A stretch of 64,000 nucleotides of DNA from Aquicoccus sp. G2-2 (GCF_034555965.1 NZ_JAYDCK010000003.1:434001-498000); one strand, 5' to 3'. Shown: positions 46,383-56,293, numbered from the stretch's first letter. Notes: generated by a model not told the origin, from the sequence alone. A program made the numbers and translations.

Positions 46383-46780
46383 TCGCGTTTCGCGATGACA
46401 TTGGAGGCAACACACAAGTTCATAGCGGAGCCAAGGGGTTCATTCGAGCCGTCATCGGCCTCCACCGATAACCAAGTCAGTGCTCGAAGTCTTGGCATTG
46501 TCTCCAATGGTCGCGTTGGCAAAGACCGATATCCTGCTGCAAGACGGTTGCGCCTGCGGGCGCTCATTCTGCATCAGCCAAAGGGACGCCAGCAGAAGCT
46601 CTGAAAATCCTCGCGGTTCTTTATCCGCAGATCACCTGATTTATTACGGAAGCAGTGAATGGCCGGTTTGACGCGCCCCAACGCAGCATCGTGACCCATG
46701 GGTCAATGTCCGGTCGGGGCCGTCCCAGCCACGGCCAATGTCAGCAATGCGCGTTTTCACCCTTTCTTGCATAGTGCAGC
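46383..46780. other. Intergenic region between dmdA and IS66
   Basis: About 400 bases with no supported gene, ending in the 8-base target copy AGTGCAGC (46773-46780) of the IS66 insertion. A small hairpin TCGCG-TTT-CGCGA at 46383-46395 lies right after dmdA without a T-run. Nothing else was recognised. Confidence 0.4.
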
Positions 46781-46866
46781 GTATCCGTCCGCTGACGCCG
46801 CTCTAACGGGCGGAATCCAAGGCTGATAGTGTCCACCATCGATAGTGGACATCATGAGGGCACTCC

Positions 46867-47274
46867 ATGGCGGGCAAGAAGGGCCAGAAGAAGCGGTTCT
46901 GGGCGGACGAAGAGAAGCGGTCGATCTGCGAGCAGGCTTTGGTCCCGGGTGTGTCGGTCGCGCAGGTTGCCCGTCGTTATTCGATGAACGCGAACCTGAT
47001 CTTCAAGTGGCTGAAAGACCCCCGCTTTTCCCCTGCTGCGGACGAAACGCAAATGGCATCGGAAGATGACGGTATCTTCTTGCCGGTGGAAGTGTCGGGG
47101 TCGTCCATCGACCATGATGCCGACGACGCGCCCATGATGACTGCGGGTTCGACATCGGCCCCTCTTCTGGCGCATCGGGTCGACATCACGCTGTCGGATG
47201 GGCGACGGGTCGTCATTGAAGGACCGACGGCGCTGTCATCTGTTATCGGGCTCGTGCAGGGCCTGATGGCATGA
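46867..47274 (+). CDS. tnpA: IS66 accessory protein TnpA
   Basis: 135 residues. The N-terminus has the Tnp_8-type HTH ([35 protein letters not shown]), followed by an acidic linker and the C-terminal [19 protein letters not shown]. It regulates or assists transposition. Its stop overlaps the tnpB ATG by 4 bases. Confidence 0.92.
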   Translation: MAGKKGQKKRFWADEEKRSICEQALVPGVSVAQVARRYSMNANLIFKWLKDPRFSPAADETQMASEDDGIFLPVEVSGSSIDHDADDAPMMTAGSTSAPLLAHRVDITLSDGRRVVIEGPTALSSVIGLVQGLMA

Positions 47275-47618
47275 TCCCGGTGCCGAGCAATACGCGGGTG
47301 TGGCTCGCGGCCGGGGTGACAGACATGCGGCGTGGCTTCAACACCTTGGCGGCGCAGGCTGAAAAGGTCCTGGCCGAGAACCCGTATTCCGGCCACCTGT
47401 TCGTGTTCCGGGGGCGCCGGGGCGATCTATTGAAGATCATCTGGTGGGATGCCCAGGGGGCCTGCCTGTTCTCCAAGCGCCTCGAGCGTGGCCGGTTCGT
47501 CTGGCCCGCGGCGAAGGAGGGCAAGGTCAGCCTCAGTCCGTCGCAACTCTCGATGCTGCTGGAGGGGATCGACTGGCGCATGCCGCAAAAGACATGGCGG
47601 CCATTGCAGGCGGGATAA
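47271..47618 (+). CDS. tnpB: IS66 Orf2-like protein TnpB
   Basis: 115 residues with the full IS66 Orf2 pattern: [57 protein letters not shown] and [18 protein letters not shown]. The enzymatic role is unknown but the protein is needed for IS66 transposition. It overlaps tnpA by 4 bases, as usual. Confidence 0.94.
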   Translation: MIPVPSNTRVWLAAGVTDMRRGFNTLAAQAEKVLAENPYSGHLFVFRGRRGDLLKIIWWDAQGACLFSKRLERGRFVWPAAKEGKVSLSPSQLSMLLEGIDWRMPQKTWRPLQAG

Positions 47619-47686
47619 TACAACAAAACAGGGGCTTAGGCGCATTCCTTGTTCCACTCCCGCCGCCGGTTCAGTATATTCCCGCC

Positions 47687-49215
47687 ATGCTGGAGACGCT
47701 GAAATCCCTGCCGGACGATGCCGAAGACCTGAAGGGTCTGGTCGCCCTGATGGGCGAGGAGATCAAGTCTCTGACCCTGAAGGTGGAAGACCTGCAAGGG
47801 CAGCTGGCGGCCCATCGCAAGGCGCGGTTCGGGTCGAAATCCGAAAGCCTCGATCAGCTGGCCTTCGACCTGCAGGAAGACACCGAGATCGCGCGGGCGG
47901 CTCAGGCGAAGCATGACGAAACCGGTGCGGACGACGATGCGGCGCAATCCGACAGGCCCGCCAAACGGCAACACAGCCGTGCCCCGCTGCCCGATCATCT
48001 CGAGCGACAGACCGAGGTCTTGTCTCCGGGCGATGCCTGCGCCTCGTGTGGCGGCGCCCTGCGCCCAGTCGGCGAGGAGGTGACGCAGGAACTGGAATAC
48101 ATCCCGGGGCGCTTCGTCGTCCGCCAGATCGTGCGTCCGCGCATGGCCTGCAGCTGCTGCGAGACCTTCGCGCAGGCACCGTTGCCGAGCCGCCCCATCG
48201 AGCGCGGCCGCGCCGGCCCCGGTCTTCTCGCGCATGTGCTGGTCGGCAAGTATTGCGATCATCTGCCATTATACCGGCAGTCGGAGATCTACGCGCGCGA
48301 GAAGCTCGACCTGCACCGATCGACGCTCACCGACTGGGTCGGGCGTTCAACGGCGTTGCTGGAACCGTTGGCCGAGCATATCGGCAAGCTGGTGCGCGCC
48401 GGGCCCGCCGTGTTTGCCGACGACACCCCGGTCAAGATGCAGACCGGTGCGAAGACAGGCAAGGCCCATACCGCGCGGCTCTGGAGTTACGTCCGCGACG
48501 AGAGGCCATGGTGCGGACAGGCGCCGCCCTGCGCGTGGTATCAGTTCAGCGTGGACCGGAAAGGACAGCACCCCTCTGCCCACCTCTCGGGCTACAAGGG
48601 CACCGTGCATGCCGACGGCTTCACCGGCTTCAATGGCCTGTTTGGCGAAGGCCTCGCCACGGAACAAGCCTGCATGGTTCATGTCCGCCGCAAGTTCGTG
48701 GATGTCTTCGAGCGCGATGGGTCCGTCATCGCCAGGGGCGCCATCGAACGGATTGCCAGGCTCTATGGTGTGGAAAAGGAGGCGCGCTACAAATCCCCCG
48801 ACGAACGCGTCGCCCTGCGGCAGGCACAGGCGAAGCCGGTCTTCGATGAACTGGAAGGCTGGCTGAAGCAGCAACTGCCAAAAATATCCGGAAAGACCAA
48901 GCTGGCCGAGGCGATCCGCTACGCGCTCGGTCGCATTCCCAAGGCGCGGCCATACCTCGAGAACGGACAGCTGGAACTGGACAACAATATCTGCGAGCGG
49001 TCAATCAGACCCTGACCCTTGGCAGGAAAAATTACCTCTTCATGGGCTCAAAAGGTGGCGGCAAGGCCGCGGCGATCGCCTACACGCTCATCGAAACCGC
49101 CCGCATGAACAACGTCAATCCCGAAGCCTGGCTTACTTGGGTTCTCGAGCGTATCGCAGATCACAAGATCAACCGCATCGAAGAACTCGCCCCTTGGAAC
49201 TGGGCGCCGCAATAG
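47687..49215 (+). CDS. tnpC: IS66 transposase TnpC, frameshifted near the C-terminus
   Basis: About 509 residues after correction. ATG at 47687 ([17 protein letters not shown]) begins a coiled-coil/leucine-zipper region; a zinc-binding part with CASCGG and CSCCETF follows. The DDE residues appear in [20 protein letters not shown] and [10 protein letters not shown]. Right after the Glu motif the frame stops at 49015; one extra C in the run 49010-49012 restores [30 protein letters not shown]... to the TAG at 49213-49215. If the shift is real, the transposase would lack about 67 residues. Confidence 0.9.
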
Positions 49216-49253
49216 GCGTCAAGCGCTGCGGGACCGGACGGATACAGTGCAGC

Positions 49254-49481
49254 ATTGGCTGAGATGGACTCAAAGCCGACCTGCGGCGACGCGGCATGCA
49301 TCGCGAGTGCCCGGGCCCTCAGATCGACATCAACGGCCCGAAGCTGTCGCTCGTCGGCAGATATGATGCCGCGTCGCAGCTTTCGAATTGCAGCCATTTA
49401 TGCACGCAGCATTTTATCGGCCTAATCGCCGGTTAGCGCGGTGAGAGTAACTGTGTGCTGCTTTTGTCTGACATGATCATC
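49254..49481. repeat. Region right of IS66 with degenerate repeat copy
   Basis: Contains GATGCCGCGTCGCAGCTT (49365-49382) and a following stretch to about 49420 that resembles 39573-39632. No supported gene. Confidence 0.45.
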
Positions 49482-50519
49482 TCACTGGCTGATAGGGAAC
49501 AACCCCTGCAAATACGTTGCCAGCAACGTAGCAGCGACCGCTGAGGTCACCGCAATGATCCAAGACAGTGCGCTTGGCAGTGACTTGGCGAAGAACCCTT
49601 TTGGTTTGTTGCCGAGAAAAAGCGCAGCGAAGGGCAGATAGCGGCGATGCACCCAAGTCACGAACCAAATAATTGCAAGAACCCCGACCATTAGCACTAC
49701 ACGAACCCCCAGACTGGTTAGGCTCGGAAGATAGACGATAGCGCCCACAAACAAGAGTTGGTTGATGCCGAAGCCGAACTTCTTGAAGCTGGTAGCGTAT
49801 TTTCTTTCTAAAGGTTCAACACTGTTCTTGAGTTTCTCCAGCATACCCAGAACCCACGCTTCGTCCGCGCCTTGTGTCATGGCAAAGTTCACTTCAGGGC
49901 CGAACTCAATAACGACAATGCGGTCTATTCCACTTGTTTGTCGTTCCCGAGCGAAAATCTTGAATACGGTAGCGCGTTCGTCTTTGAACTTGGCGTTCTT
50001 GAAGTCATCCAGCAAACGAGATTTTTCGGTGCCCGCGAGAACAGTGACGACAACCTGCGTCTGCCTGAAGTCACTTTGCACTTCCTCAGCAAGAGCGGTT
50101 ATTTGTTCACGATCAACGGCCACAGCTCCGAAGTTGTGGCGAGCGGTGTGTAGTTGCTCCTGCCTCGCACCACCCTCTTCTTCCTGTTCACTGATGCGGT
50201 CGTGTGGGAACAAGACAAAGGTGCCCGCAGAACCGATGCTTGTCGTCCACTCTCCCTCAAGTTCTCCTCGTGAGTTAAGCAGAGCCGCCGCTTTCAGTTT
50301 TCCGAGTTCCACGCCTTCAATGGACTTTTCTGGTTCACCTTGAAGGGAAAGTCCCTGCCCATCAAAAGTGCCATTAATCGCGTAGACCACTAACCCGAAG
50401 ACGGGGTCGTTTAGATGTATTCTTCCCTGGAGGGCGTCGTCATCGCCCTCTAACGTAACATACAGATTGCCCGTGTTGGTGCCGTAGAGCTTTCCAGCCC
50501 ATTTGTTACCAATAACCAT
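49482..50519 (-). CDS. Membrane protein of unknown function
   Basis: 345 residues from ATG at 50519 (MVIGNKWAGKLYGTNTGNLY), chosen for AAGGAG 7 bases upstream. Residues 1-115 are beta-rich (NLYVTLEGDDDALQGRIHLND, FGLVVYAINGTFDGQGLSLQGEP) and look like a small barrel or sandwich. Residues about 125-240 are a mixed soluble region (FRQTQVVVTVLAGTEKSRLLDDFKNAK resembling a TIR-like or nucleotide-hydrolase fold only loosely). Three membrane segments follow (about 255-345). GC is clearly lower than in flanking genes, indicating transfer. I do not recognise the family. Confidence 0.7.
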   Translation of the reverse strand: MVIGNKWAGKLYGTNTGNLYVTLEGDDDALQGRIHLNDPVFGLVVYAINGTFDGQGLSLQGEPEKSIEGVELGKLKAAALLNSRGELEGEWTTSIGSAGTFVLFPHDRISEQEEEGGARQEQLHTARHNFGAVAVDREQITALAEEVQSDFRQTQVVVTVLAGTEKSRLLDDFKNAKFKDERATVFKIFARERQTSGIDRIVVIEFGPEVNFAMTQGADEAWVLGMLEKLKNSVEPLERKYATSFKKFGFGINQLLFVGAIVYLPSLTSLGVRVVLMVGVLAIIWFVTWVHRRYLPFAALFLGNKPKGFFAKSLPSALSWIIAVTSAVAATLLATYLQGLFPISQ

Positions 50520-50728
50520 CCCCGTCTCCTTAGGCACAATAAACTTTAGTAGGTTACTAAAGGGCTTCGCGCTATGCGGGTTTTAATGCCGCATTACAGT
50601 CTGTGCAAACATGTGCGGTTCGCGCCCGCAGCGAACGGCCGCTCACCGCCCTGCCTGCCGATTGTCGGGACCGGCCCTTAACTGTCATTTGAACAATGAG
50701 TGAAGAATGGCAGCTTTCTGAAGGCCGC

Positions 50729-51598
50729 TCAAAGAAACTCTGGCTCCGGCCCCTTCTCGTAACTATGCCCCTTCTCCAAATTCCTTCTTCTTTCAGAGAC
50801 CTTCTCGTGAAAATCGACTAAAGCCTGAAGGTCCGCTTCAATATCTGTATGCAGCGGCAGTTCCAGCGGCAAATCTGGAACCCTATCATGTCCAGAATAG
50901 TGCGAGCATCTTTTCATACCTTCAAATATAGCCGGGTAGTCGTCAGCCGGAACATAGCACGCATGTTTAAGACTCTGCGTCATTATTTCCGGACGAAATC
51001 TCTGGATCGTACCGTTGAACAGAATTTCTTCGACGATTCTTTCCCAAGTCTCGCGCATGAGAGTGTAGATCGCCGTCAGCGCATCACGGTATTCTGCAAC
51101 GGCGGGGTCATAGCCATCCTTAAAGAGCCGAGCCTTGGCCTCATTGAGTTCGCCGATGCGCTGCTTTGTTCTCTTGGTATGAGACGGCCTACCCGAGTCA
51201 TCAATAATGCCGAACTTTGTTCCGCTTTGGCTCGACATCCACTCGGCATGGCAAGGTTGTTCAGCGCGGCGGGCTTCATTTTCTACCATGTAGAAAAAGA
51301 CAATATTGTGGGTAAAAATTATAACCTGTCGGCCCGCCACAGCCTCTGCAACAAGCCGTTTGGCAACAGCTTCCATGCGAGAGTGATCAAGCGAGGACAC
51401 GGGATCATCAACGATGATCCCGTGCTTCGCTCCGATCTCAATCAACTCGGCAAGAAAGCAGGAGAGGGCCAGTGCTCGCTGCTCGCCTTCGCTGAGAACA
51501 TCGCTGTTGTTGGCAACACGTTGCTGGGCAGTCAGACCCACCTCAATAACACTCTCTCCACCCGCACTCCTATCAGAGAGGTGCCCCTCACGTGTCAC
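50729..51598 (-). pseudogene. AAA_13-like ATPase, 5'-truncated
   Basis: 289 readable residues, the C-terminal part of an SMC/RecF-like ATPase. The ABC signature DVLSEGEQRALALSCFLAEL and the Walker B GIIVDDPVSSLDHSRMEAVAKRL are followed by the H-loop VIIFTHNIVFFYM and a helical C-terminus. The N-terminal Walker A and coiled coil are missing because the sequence runs into the TniA-like transposase at about 51600. Intact relatives include PrrC/RloC-type anticodon nucleases and other defence ATPases; this fragment cannot bind ATP alone. Lower GC than core genes. Confidence 0.75.
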
Positions 51599-51611
51599 GA
51601 TCCTGGCCGCT

Positions 51612-53068
51612 ATTCATCATCTTTCGCCATTCCGGGTGAAACTGGCCCGTGAGGGCGTGGACGCGGCCATGCGCGCTTTTCTCCGGTGGGAGAGGGGATC
51701 GATGTCGAGCGCCCGTTGCAGCGTGTGGAGATGGATGAACAGAAAATCGACCTGATGTCTCTCATGGAGGACTCGGGTCTCCTCCAGATGATGTCCGATG
51801 AAGAAAAGGCGCGATTGGGCCTGGACGGGTCGATCAAGCGGTGGTGGATGACCGTTCTCCTCGATGTGCGCACACGGTGCATTTTGGGAATGATCCTCTC
51901 GCGCACCCCTTCCTCGAAGAGCGGGTTGCGCGCCGTCGAGATGGGGATGCGCGATAAGGGGGTCTGGGCCGGCGCCGCCGGTGCTCAAGATGCGTGGGCA
52001 GAACACGGCCTGATGGGGACCCTCGTCACAGACTGCGGCAGGCAATTTGTCGGACATGATTTCCGAGCGAGGCTCTGCGATCTCGGGATTACCCTAATTC
52101 ACTGTCCAGGCGCACGGCCGTGGCTGAAGCCCTATATCGAGCGCGTTTTCAGAACGATTTCGTCCCAGTTGATGCCGCGGCTGTCCGGCGGCACATTCGG
52201 GGACATTCTGCGCAAGGGTAGCAGCAATCCCGAAGAAAAGGCAGCGCTGACCGTCGACGAGCTCTGCACGGTACTCGTGCGCTGGATCGTCGATGTCTAT
52301 CACAACGAGCCTCATGAGGGTCTGTATGGGGAGACGCCGCGCGATTGCTGGAACCGGCTCACATTGCAGTACGGGGTGACGCCGCCGCCGTCCTTGCGGC
52401 GCCGACGTCTGATTTTCGGAGAAAAGCTGTCTCGGACACTCCAGAAAGGCGGGCTCACCGTTGCCGGCGTGCGCTATCATTCCGAGGCACTCGCGACGCA
52501 CATGCTGCACAGCCCTGACTTGAAGATGGAGATCCGCTACTATCCCGAGGATATCAGTGCAATCTGGGTCAAGATCGGAACCCAATGGACAGAAGCTCCT
52601 GCCGTCCACCGCTGCTTCCATGGGGTCTCCTATCAGAAATGGCGGATGGCACATCGTGAACTGCGGGCCAAGCATGCGAAGGCCGCCGAGCTCAAGAGCC
52701 GTGTCGTGCAGCAGGCGCTCGATTACATCGAGAATCTGAACGCCGACGCGATGGCAAAGGTCGGCTTGGTCCTCGACACGATCGATGCCGAGACGATTGA
52801 TCGCCACGAGCGTGAGGCTTTCATCGGGTTCCGCGTGGATGACGGCTGCGATGAGGAAACTTCGCAGAATAGCCTGGGCGACTTCGGTACCAGCCTTCCG
52901 ACTGCCGGGGATACGGCCGGCGTCCATGCAAATGAGGCGCCCCGCGGGCCTGCTGAAGAAATTTCTTCCGTCCCTTCCGAGTCGATCCAATTTTCTGATC
53001 GTCAGCCCGCCAACGACGATGACGACGGCGAGGATGACAACTTCATCCTTCAGCTCAAGGACAAATAG
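51612..53068 (+). pseudogene. tniA: TniA-like Mu-type transposase, N-terminally truncated and frameshifted
   Basis: About 485 residues remain, starting at IHHLSPFRVKLAREGVDAAMRAF. One T is missing in the T4 run 51677-51680; adding it gives FSPVGEGIDVERPLQRVEMDEQ. The retroviral-integrase-type core shows the three acidic residues: MDEQKIDL, LVTDCGRQFVG and KPYIERVFRTI. A Mu transposase C-terminal barrel (about 260-330) and an acidic tail follow (NDDDDGEDDNFILQL), typical for contact with the TniB ATPase. The N-terminal DNA-binding domains are absent, so the element is probably immobile. Confidence 0.85.
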
Positions 53069-53070
53069 AA

Positions 53071-54039
53071 ATGGATCAGAAGACCCCCGAAACCCTCTTG
53101 GCCGCCGTCGATCGCGCGGCCGAGAAATATCTTCCTACCGATCGGGACGAACAGCTTGCTCTTCGTCTCAATCGTCTGCTTGCCCGTGACAGTTTTGGGA
53201 AGCCCATCGCGGCACCCCGGAAAGATCGCGGTACAGGCGACGCACACGGACTTCTTGTGATTGAGCCTGCCGGCGGTGGGAAGTCCACACTCGTCGAACA
53301 TGTCCTCAACTACCACCCGCTTCTTCAATCCAACGGCGCGGGACATAAGCCGTGGATTAAGGTCGATGCGCCAAGCCCGGCGACAACGAAGAGCCTGGGT
53401 ATCGAGATCGTCAGGGCGACTGGTTACCAAGACGCGTCCCGGAATGACTCCGAACAGGAAATCTGGAGCCTCGCCGAGCATCGGCTATCGCTCCTGGGCA
53501 CCGTGTTTGTTTGGATTGATGAGGGACATGATCTCCTGGGCGCAGCCAGTGCTTTTGAAATTCGCAACATGCAGAAGCGACTGAAGAACCTCATGCAAGG
53601 GAAGGGCGCAGTCAGTGTGATCCTGAGTGGTATCGAGGACCTTTGGCAGTTTGCCTCCTCCGACGACCAGATTGATCGCCGCTACCTGAAGCTCGCCCTG
53701 GGCGATATTTCGCCGGTGCAGGACCAGCGCCTTCTGAAGGGGATCATCCACACTCTATGTGCGGAGGTCGGTATTGCGCCTCCCAAAGAGCCGGACCTGA
53801 TCGAACGCCTCGTTCATGCAAGCAGACGGCGGTTTGGTCGGTTTATTGAAAACACGCTTAGTGCCTTGGAAATTGCCGCCGAAGCGGGAGCGATCCGCCT
53901 CGAGATTATGCATTATGCAGAAAATTGGGCTGAGCGGGAAGGTGCGGAAATCGGCAAGAATGTTTTCTTGGCGCACGACTGGGCGAAGATAGACTTCACC
54001 AAGAAACCTCTTCCACAATCTGGCAAGAAGGGACGATGA
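53071..54039 (+). CDS. tniB: TniB/TnsC-like transposition ATPase
   Basis: 322 residues, 2 bases after tniA. Walker A is IEPAGGGKSTLVEHVL near residue 65 and Walker B VFVWIDEGHDLL near 145; the block VILSGIEDLWQFASSDDQIDRRY is the sensor region. It selects and marks target DNA and activates the Mu-type transposase. Its stop overlaps the tniQ start by 4 bases. Confidence 0.93.
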   Translation: MDQKTPETLLAAVDRAAEKYLPTDRDEQLALRLNRLLARDSFGKPIAAPRKDRGTGDAHGLLVIEPAGGGKSTLVEHVLNYHPLLQSNGAGHKPWIKVDAPSPATTKSLGIEIVRATGYQDASRNDSEQEIWSLAEHRLSLLGTVFVWIDEGHDLLGAASAFEIRNMQKRLKNLMQGKGAVSVILSGIEDLWQFASSDDQIDRRYLKLALGDISPVQDQRLLKGIIHTLCAEVGIAPPKEPDLIERLVHASRRRFGRFIENTLSALEIAAEAGAIRLEIMHYAENWAEREGAEIGKNVFLAHDWAKIDFTKKPLPQSGKKGR

Positions 54040-55865
54040 CCATGCTGCTGCCGTACCTACCATTTGACCCGATTGAATCGCCCTTGTCCTATGCGGCTGG
54101 TTTGGCCTGCTATCACGCGGCGAAGCCGATGCGTCCGTTTCTCCGGGACATGCAGATCAGCCCGGAGGCGATAGCGTCATTCGACCCGGAAGCACTTGCA
54201 CGGCTGGCGGAGATTTCGGGTACACCACTGAACGACCTGCGTCGCAATGCTCCTATTCGCATCGGCAAACGGACCTACGATCTCCGCGGTGAGTTGGTCA
54301 CCGCCGAGTTCTTGTCAAACCCGTACACGGTGTTCTGCCCTGCCTGCTTGGCGGAAGATGACCAGACAGGAAGGCGTCGCGGGCGCTGGGAGTGGGCCCT
54401 CTCGGTCGTACGCACGTGCAATCGTCATGAAATCCCACTGGTTCGCCAGGCGCAGGTCGCGTGGGACGATAAGCTTCATGACCTTGATCGCCGGGTCCCC
54501 GAGCGCGATGGTCAACTCCGGGCGCTGATCGAGAAGAAAGAGCGGCGCTTGGTCTCGCCGCTGCAAGACTACGTGCTGCGCCGCCTCGACGGGATTGCTG
54601 GCCCGGATTGGCTGGATGCGCAGACGTTGGATCAGGCGACCCGTGCAACGGAACTTCTGGGCGTGCTGGCCGCCTTCGGGCCGACCCAGAAGCTGCCGGA
54701 ATTGAGTTCAGATGACTGGGATCATGCCGGTCGCGTGGGCTTCGGACTCACGTCACGCGGTGAGGAAGGTATCCGGGAGGCACTGGCGGCGCAGTTTCGG
54801 AAATTCGACGATGCTTCTGGCACGCCCGGTGCCCGCAAGATCTTCGGGTGCTTCTACAATGCCCTGGCGTACTCAAAATCGCTCAAGGAGCCTGGTGACA
54901 TCGCGCGCATCCTCCGCGACGTCGTCACCGAGAATATCGCCATGCCGGCCGGGACAAAGGTGCTGGGTGTCGAACTTCCCGAGCGCCGCCTTCACACAGT
55001 CGCGTCCTTGGCCAAGGAGCAGGGCCTCGACGCTCGGACCCTGAGCAACGTCCTGGTTGCCGCAGGGGCGATTCCGGAGCGGGCTCCGGCGCATTTCCCG
55101 ATTTCCGTGGATCACGGCAGGGAGATCGCAGGGCGCGTGAAGCGCACTGTGAATGTGGTCTCGCTGTGGACGGATATGGATTTCACTCGGCCGATCGTCG
55201 ATCAGCTTTTTGATGATCGGCTTCTCACTCCCATCTATTACGGGAAACCTGGAGTGAGGGGGCGGACGCAGAAGGCTGTGGATCGCGAGGAGATTGCCAT
55301 GCTGGTTGGCAAGCTGCAGGTAAAGTCGGTCGAACTGAATGCTGAGACCGTGGCGCTCGTGCCGATTTCAAAAGCCGCGGAAAAGGCCAAGGTGCCGGCC
55401 ATCGCCGTGGTGCACATGATCCTCGGTGGCTTCCTTGAGCGCGTCTTTCGCCTCGAGGACCAAGATGGGATCAGCGCGCTTCGGGTGGATCCCGCGGAGG
55501 TCAAGCAGCACGCGGCAGCCTGCATGGCGGGTCTTCAACCGGCGACGGCCTTCGGCGCGCTGAAAATTTCGAGGAACGTAGGCTGGCGTCTGGTAGACCG
55601 ATGCCCGAAGGAGGTGAGCCTGACTGTCCATTGGGTCATTGGCCCCGACGGCAATCATCGGATCCCACGGTTCGATCCGGCGGTCATTGCCGACTTCAAG
55701 GCCAGGTTCACTCATCCGGCGAAGATTGCCGAACTTCACAACCTGCAGATCGGGGAAGTGGTCAGGCGATTGAAACGGCGGAACATCCGGCCGGTGTTGG
55801 CCAAATCCGAGATCGGTCGGGATTTCTACCGGCATGACGATCTGAACCCGGATCTGTTCACTTGA
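54036..55865 (+). CDS. tniQ: TniQ/TnsD-family targeting protein
   Basis: 609 residues. The N-terminal TniQ domain has PIESPLSYAAGLACYH and a zinc site formed by VFCPACLAEDD and RTCNRHEIPLV. The remaining 400 residues contain several HTH-like units (LHTVASLAKEQGLDARTLSNVLVAAG; KIAELHNLQIGEVVRRLKRR) consistent with sequence-specific DNA binding. It is longer than the Tn5053 TniQ (about 400) and closer to TnsD in size, so targeting of a fixed site is possible. No Cas genes or CRISPR lie nearby. Confidence 0.9.
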   Translation: MTMLLPYLPFDPIESPLSYAAGLACYHAAKPMRPFLRDMQISPEAIASFDPEALARLAEISGTPLNDLRRNAPIRIGKRTYDLRGELVTAEFLSNPYTVFCPACLAEDDQTGRRRGRWEWALSVVRTCNRHEIPLVRQAQVAWDDKLHDLDRRVPERDGQLRALIEKKERRLVSPLQDYVLRRLDGIAGPDWLDAQTLDQATRATELLGVLAAFGPTQKLPELSSDDWDHAGRVGFGLTSRGEEGIREALAAQFRKFDDASGTPGARKIFGCFYNALAYSKSLKEPGDIARILRDVVTENIAMPAGTKVLGVELPERRLHTVASLAKEQGLDARTLSNVLVAAGAIPERAPAHFPISVDHGREIAGRVKRTVNVVSLWTDMDFTRPIVDQLFDDRLLTPIYYGKPGVRGRTQKAVDREEIAMLVGKLQVKSVELNAETVALVPISKAAEKAKVPAIAVVHMILGGFLERVFRLEDQDGISALRVDPAEVKQHAAACMAGLQPATAFGALKISRNVGWRLVDRCPKEVSLTVHWVIGPDGNHRIPRFDPAVIADFKARFTHPAKIAELHNLQIGEVVRRLKRRNIRPVLAKSEIGRDFYRHDDLNPDLFT

Positions 55866-55898
55866 CATAATGGGGCTCCTCGGCCCGTTCATCGCATG

Positions 55899-55928
55899 AA
55901 AAAAGCCGCCCGAAAGGGCGGCTTTTTT
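55899..55928. terminator. Bidirectional intrinsic terminator after tniQ
   Basis: AAAAAAGCCGCCC / GGGCGGCTTTTTT with a GAAA tetraloop, 33 bases after the tniQ stop. A strong hairpin with T-runs on both strands. Confidence 0.92.
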
Positions 55929-55985
55929 CATGTCTTGGTTGCGGAAGCCGAGAAGAACAGGGCGGTCGCCAAGCTATGCTTACAA

Positions 55986-56081
55986 GCAGTGGTCAGCATA
56001 TGCTTCCATAGTGGCCAAATTTCTTGTGTGCCTCGAAAAATTATTCAATAAAATCAATGGTGGCTTACTTCATAATGGACA
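55986..56081. repeat. Candidate transposon right-end repeats
   Basis: Four related short motifs within 96 bases: GCAGTGGTCA (55986), CATAGTGGCCA (56007), CAATGGTGGC (56055) and CATAATGGACA (56071), each followed at short distance by CTT. Multiple such sites are typical of transposase-binding ends in Tn7/Tn5053-like elements. Confidence 0.4.
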
Positions 56082-56176
56082 AGAAGTCCTTACCGCTACA
56101 GAGTGAAACCCGAATTTATCGCTCAAGCCACGGGCCATAAAGCGCCTTGAGAACAGTCTGAGACGTTGCGTTTTTT

Positions 56177-56186
56177 GAAACGTTTC
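56177..56186. promoter_or_regulatory. Palindrome upstream of the RND adaptor gene
   Basis: Perfect 10-base palindrome GAAACGTTTC about 110 bases before the adaptor start. It could be an operator, but no regulator gene is adjacent; other explanations are open. Confidence 0.25.
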
Positions 56187-56293
56187 GGTTGCTACGAGTG
56201 CGGCCTATCGGGGGCTTTACAAAACCTGTCAATGCCTTATTCAACATCGGGATGCGTGGCATTCGCGTGTCTTTGCTGTCTTGGGGTCCATTT

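Larger units (their letters stand above)
46781..49245 (+). mobile_element. IS66-family insertion sequence
   Basis: 2,465 bases with tnpA, tnpB and tnpC. Ends are GTATCCGTCCG at left (46781-46791) and its inverted copy at right (49235-49245); similarity continues inward for about 30 bases with mismatches. Perfect 8-base target duplications AGTGCAGC flank it (46773-46780 and 49246-49253). Removing the element and one copy restores a continuous sequence. tnpC has a one-base frameshift near its end. Confidence 0.93.

Noticed and set aside
45021-46415. Long minus-strand frame opposite dmdB/dmdA (464 codons)
   Set aside because: Shadow frame; the plus strand shows DmdA and ANL ligase motifs.
51612-55865. 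CRISPR-associated transposon
   Set aside because: No repeat-spacer array and no cas genes in the window; TniQ is accompanied only by TniA and TniB.
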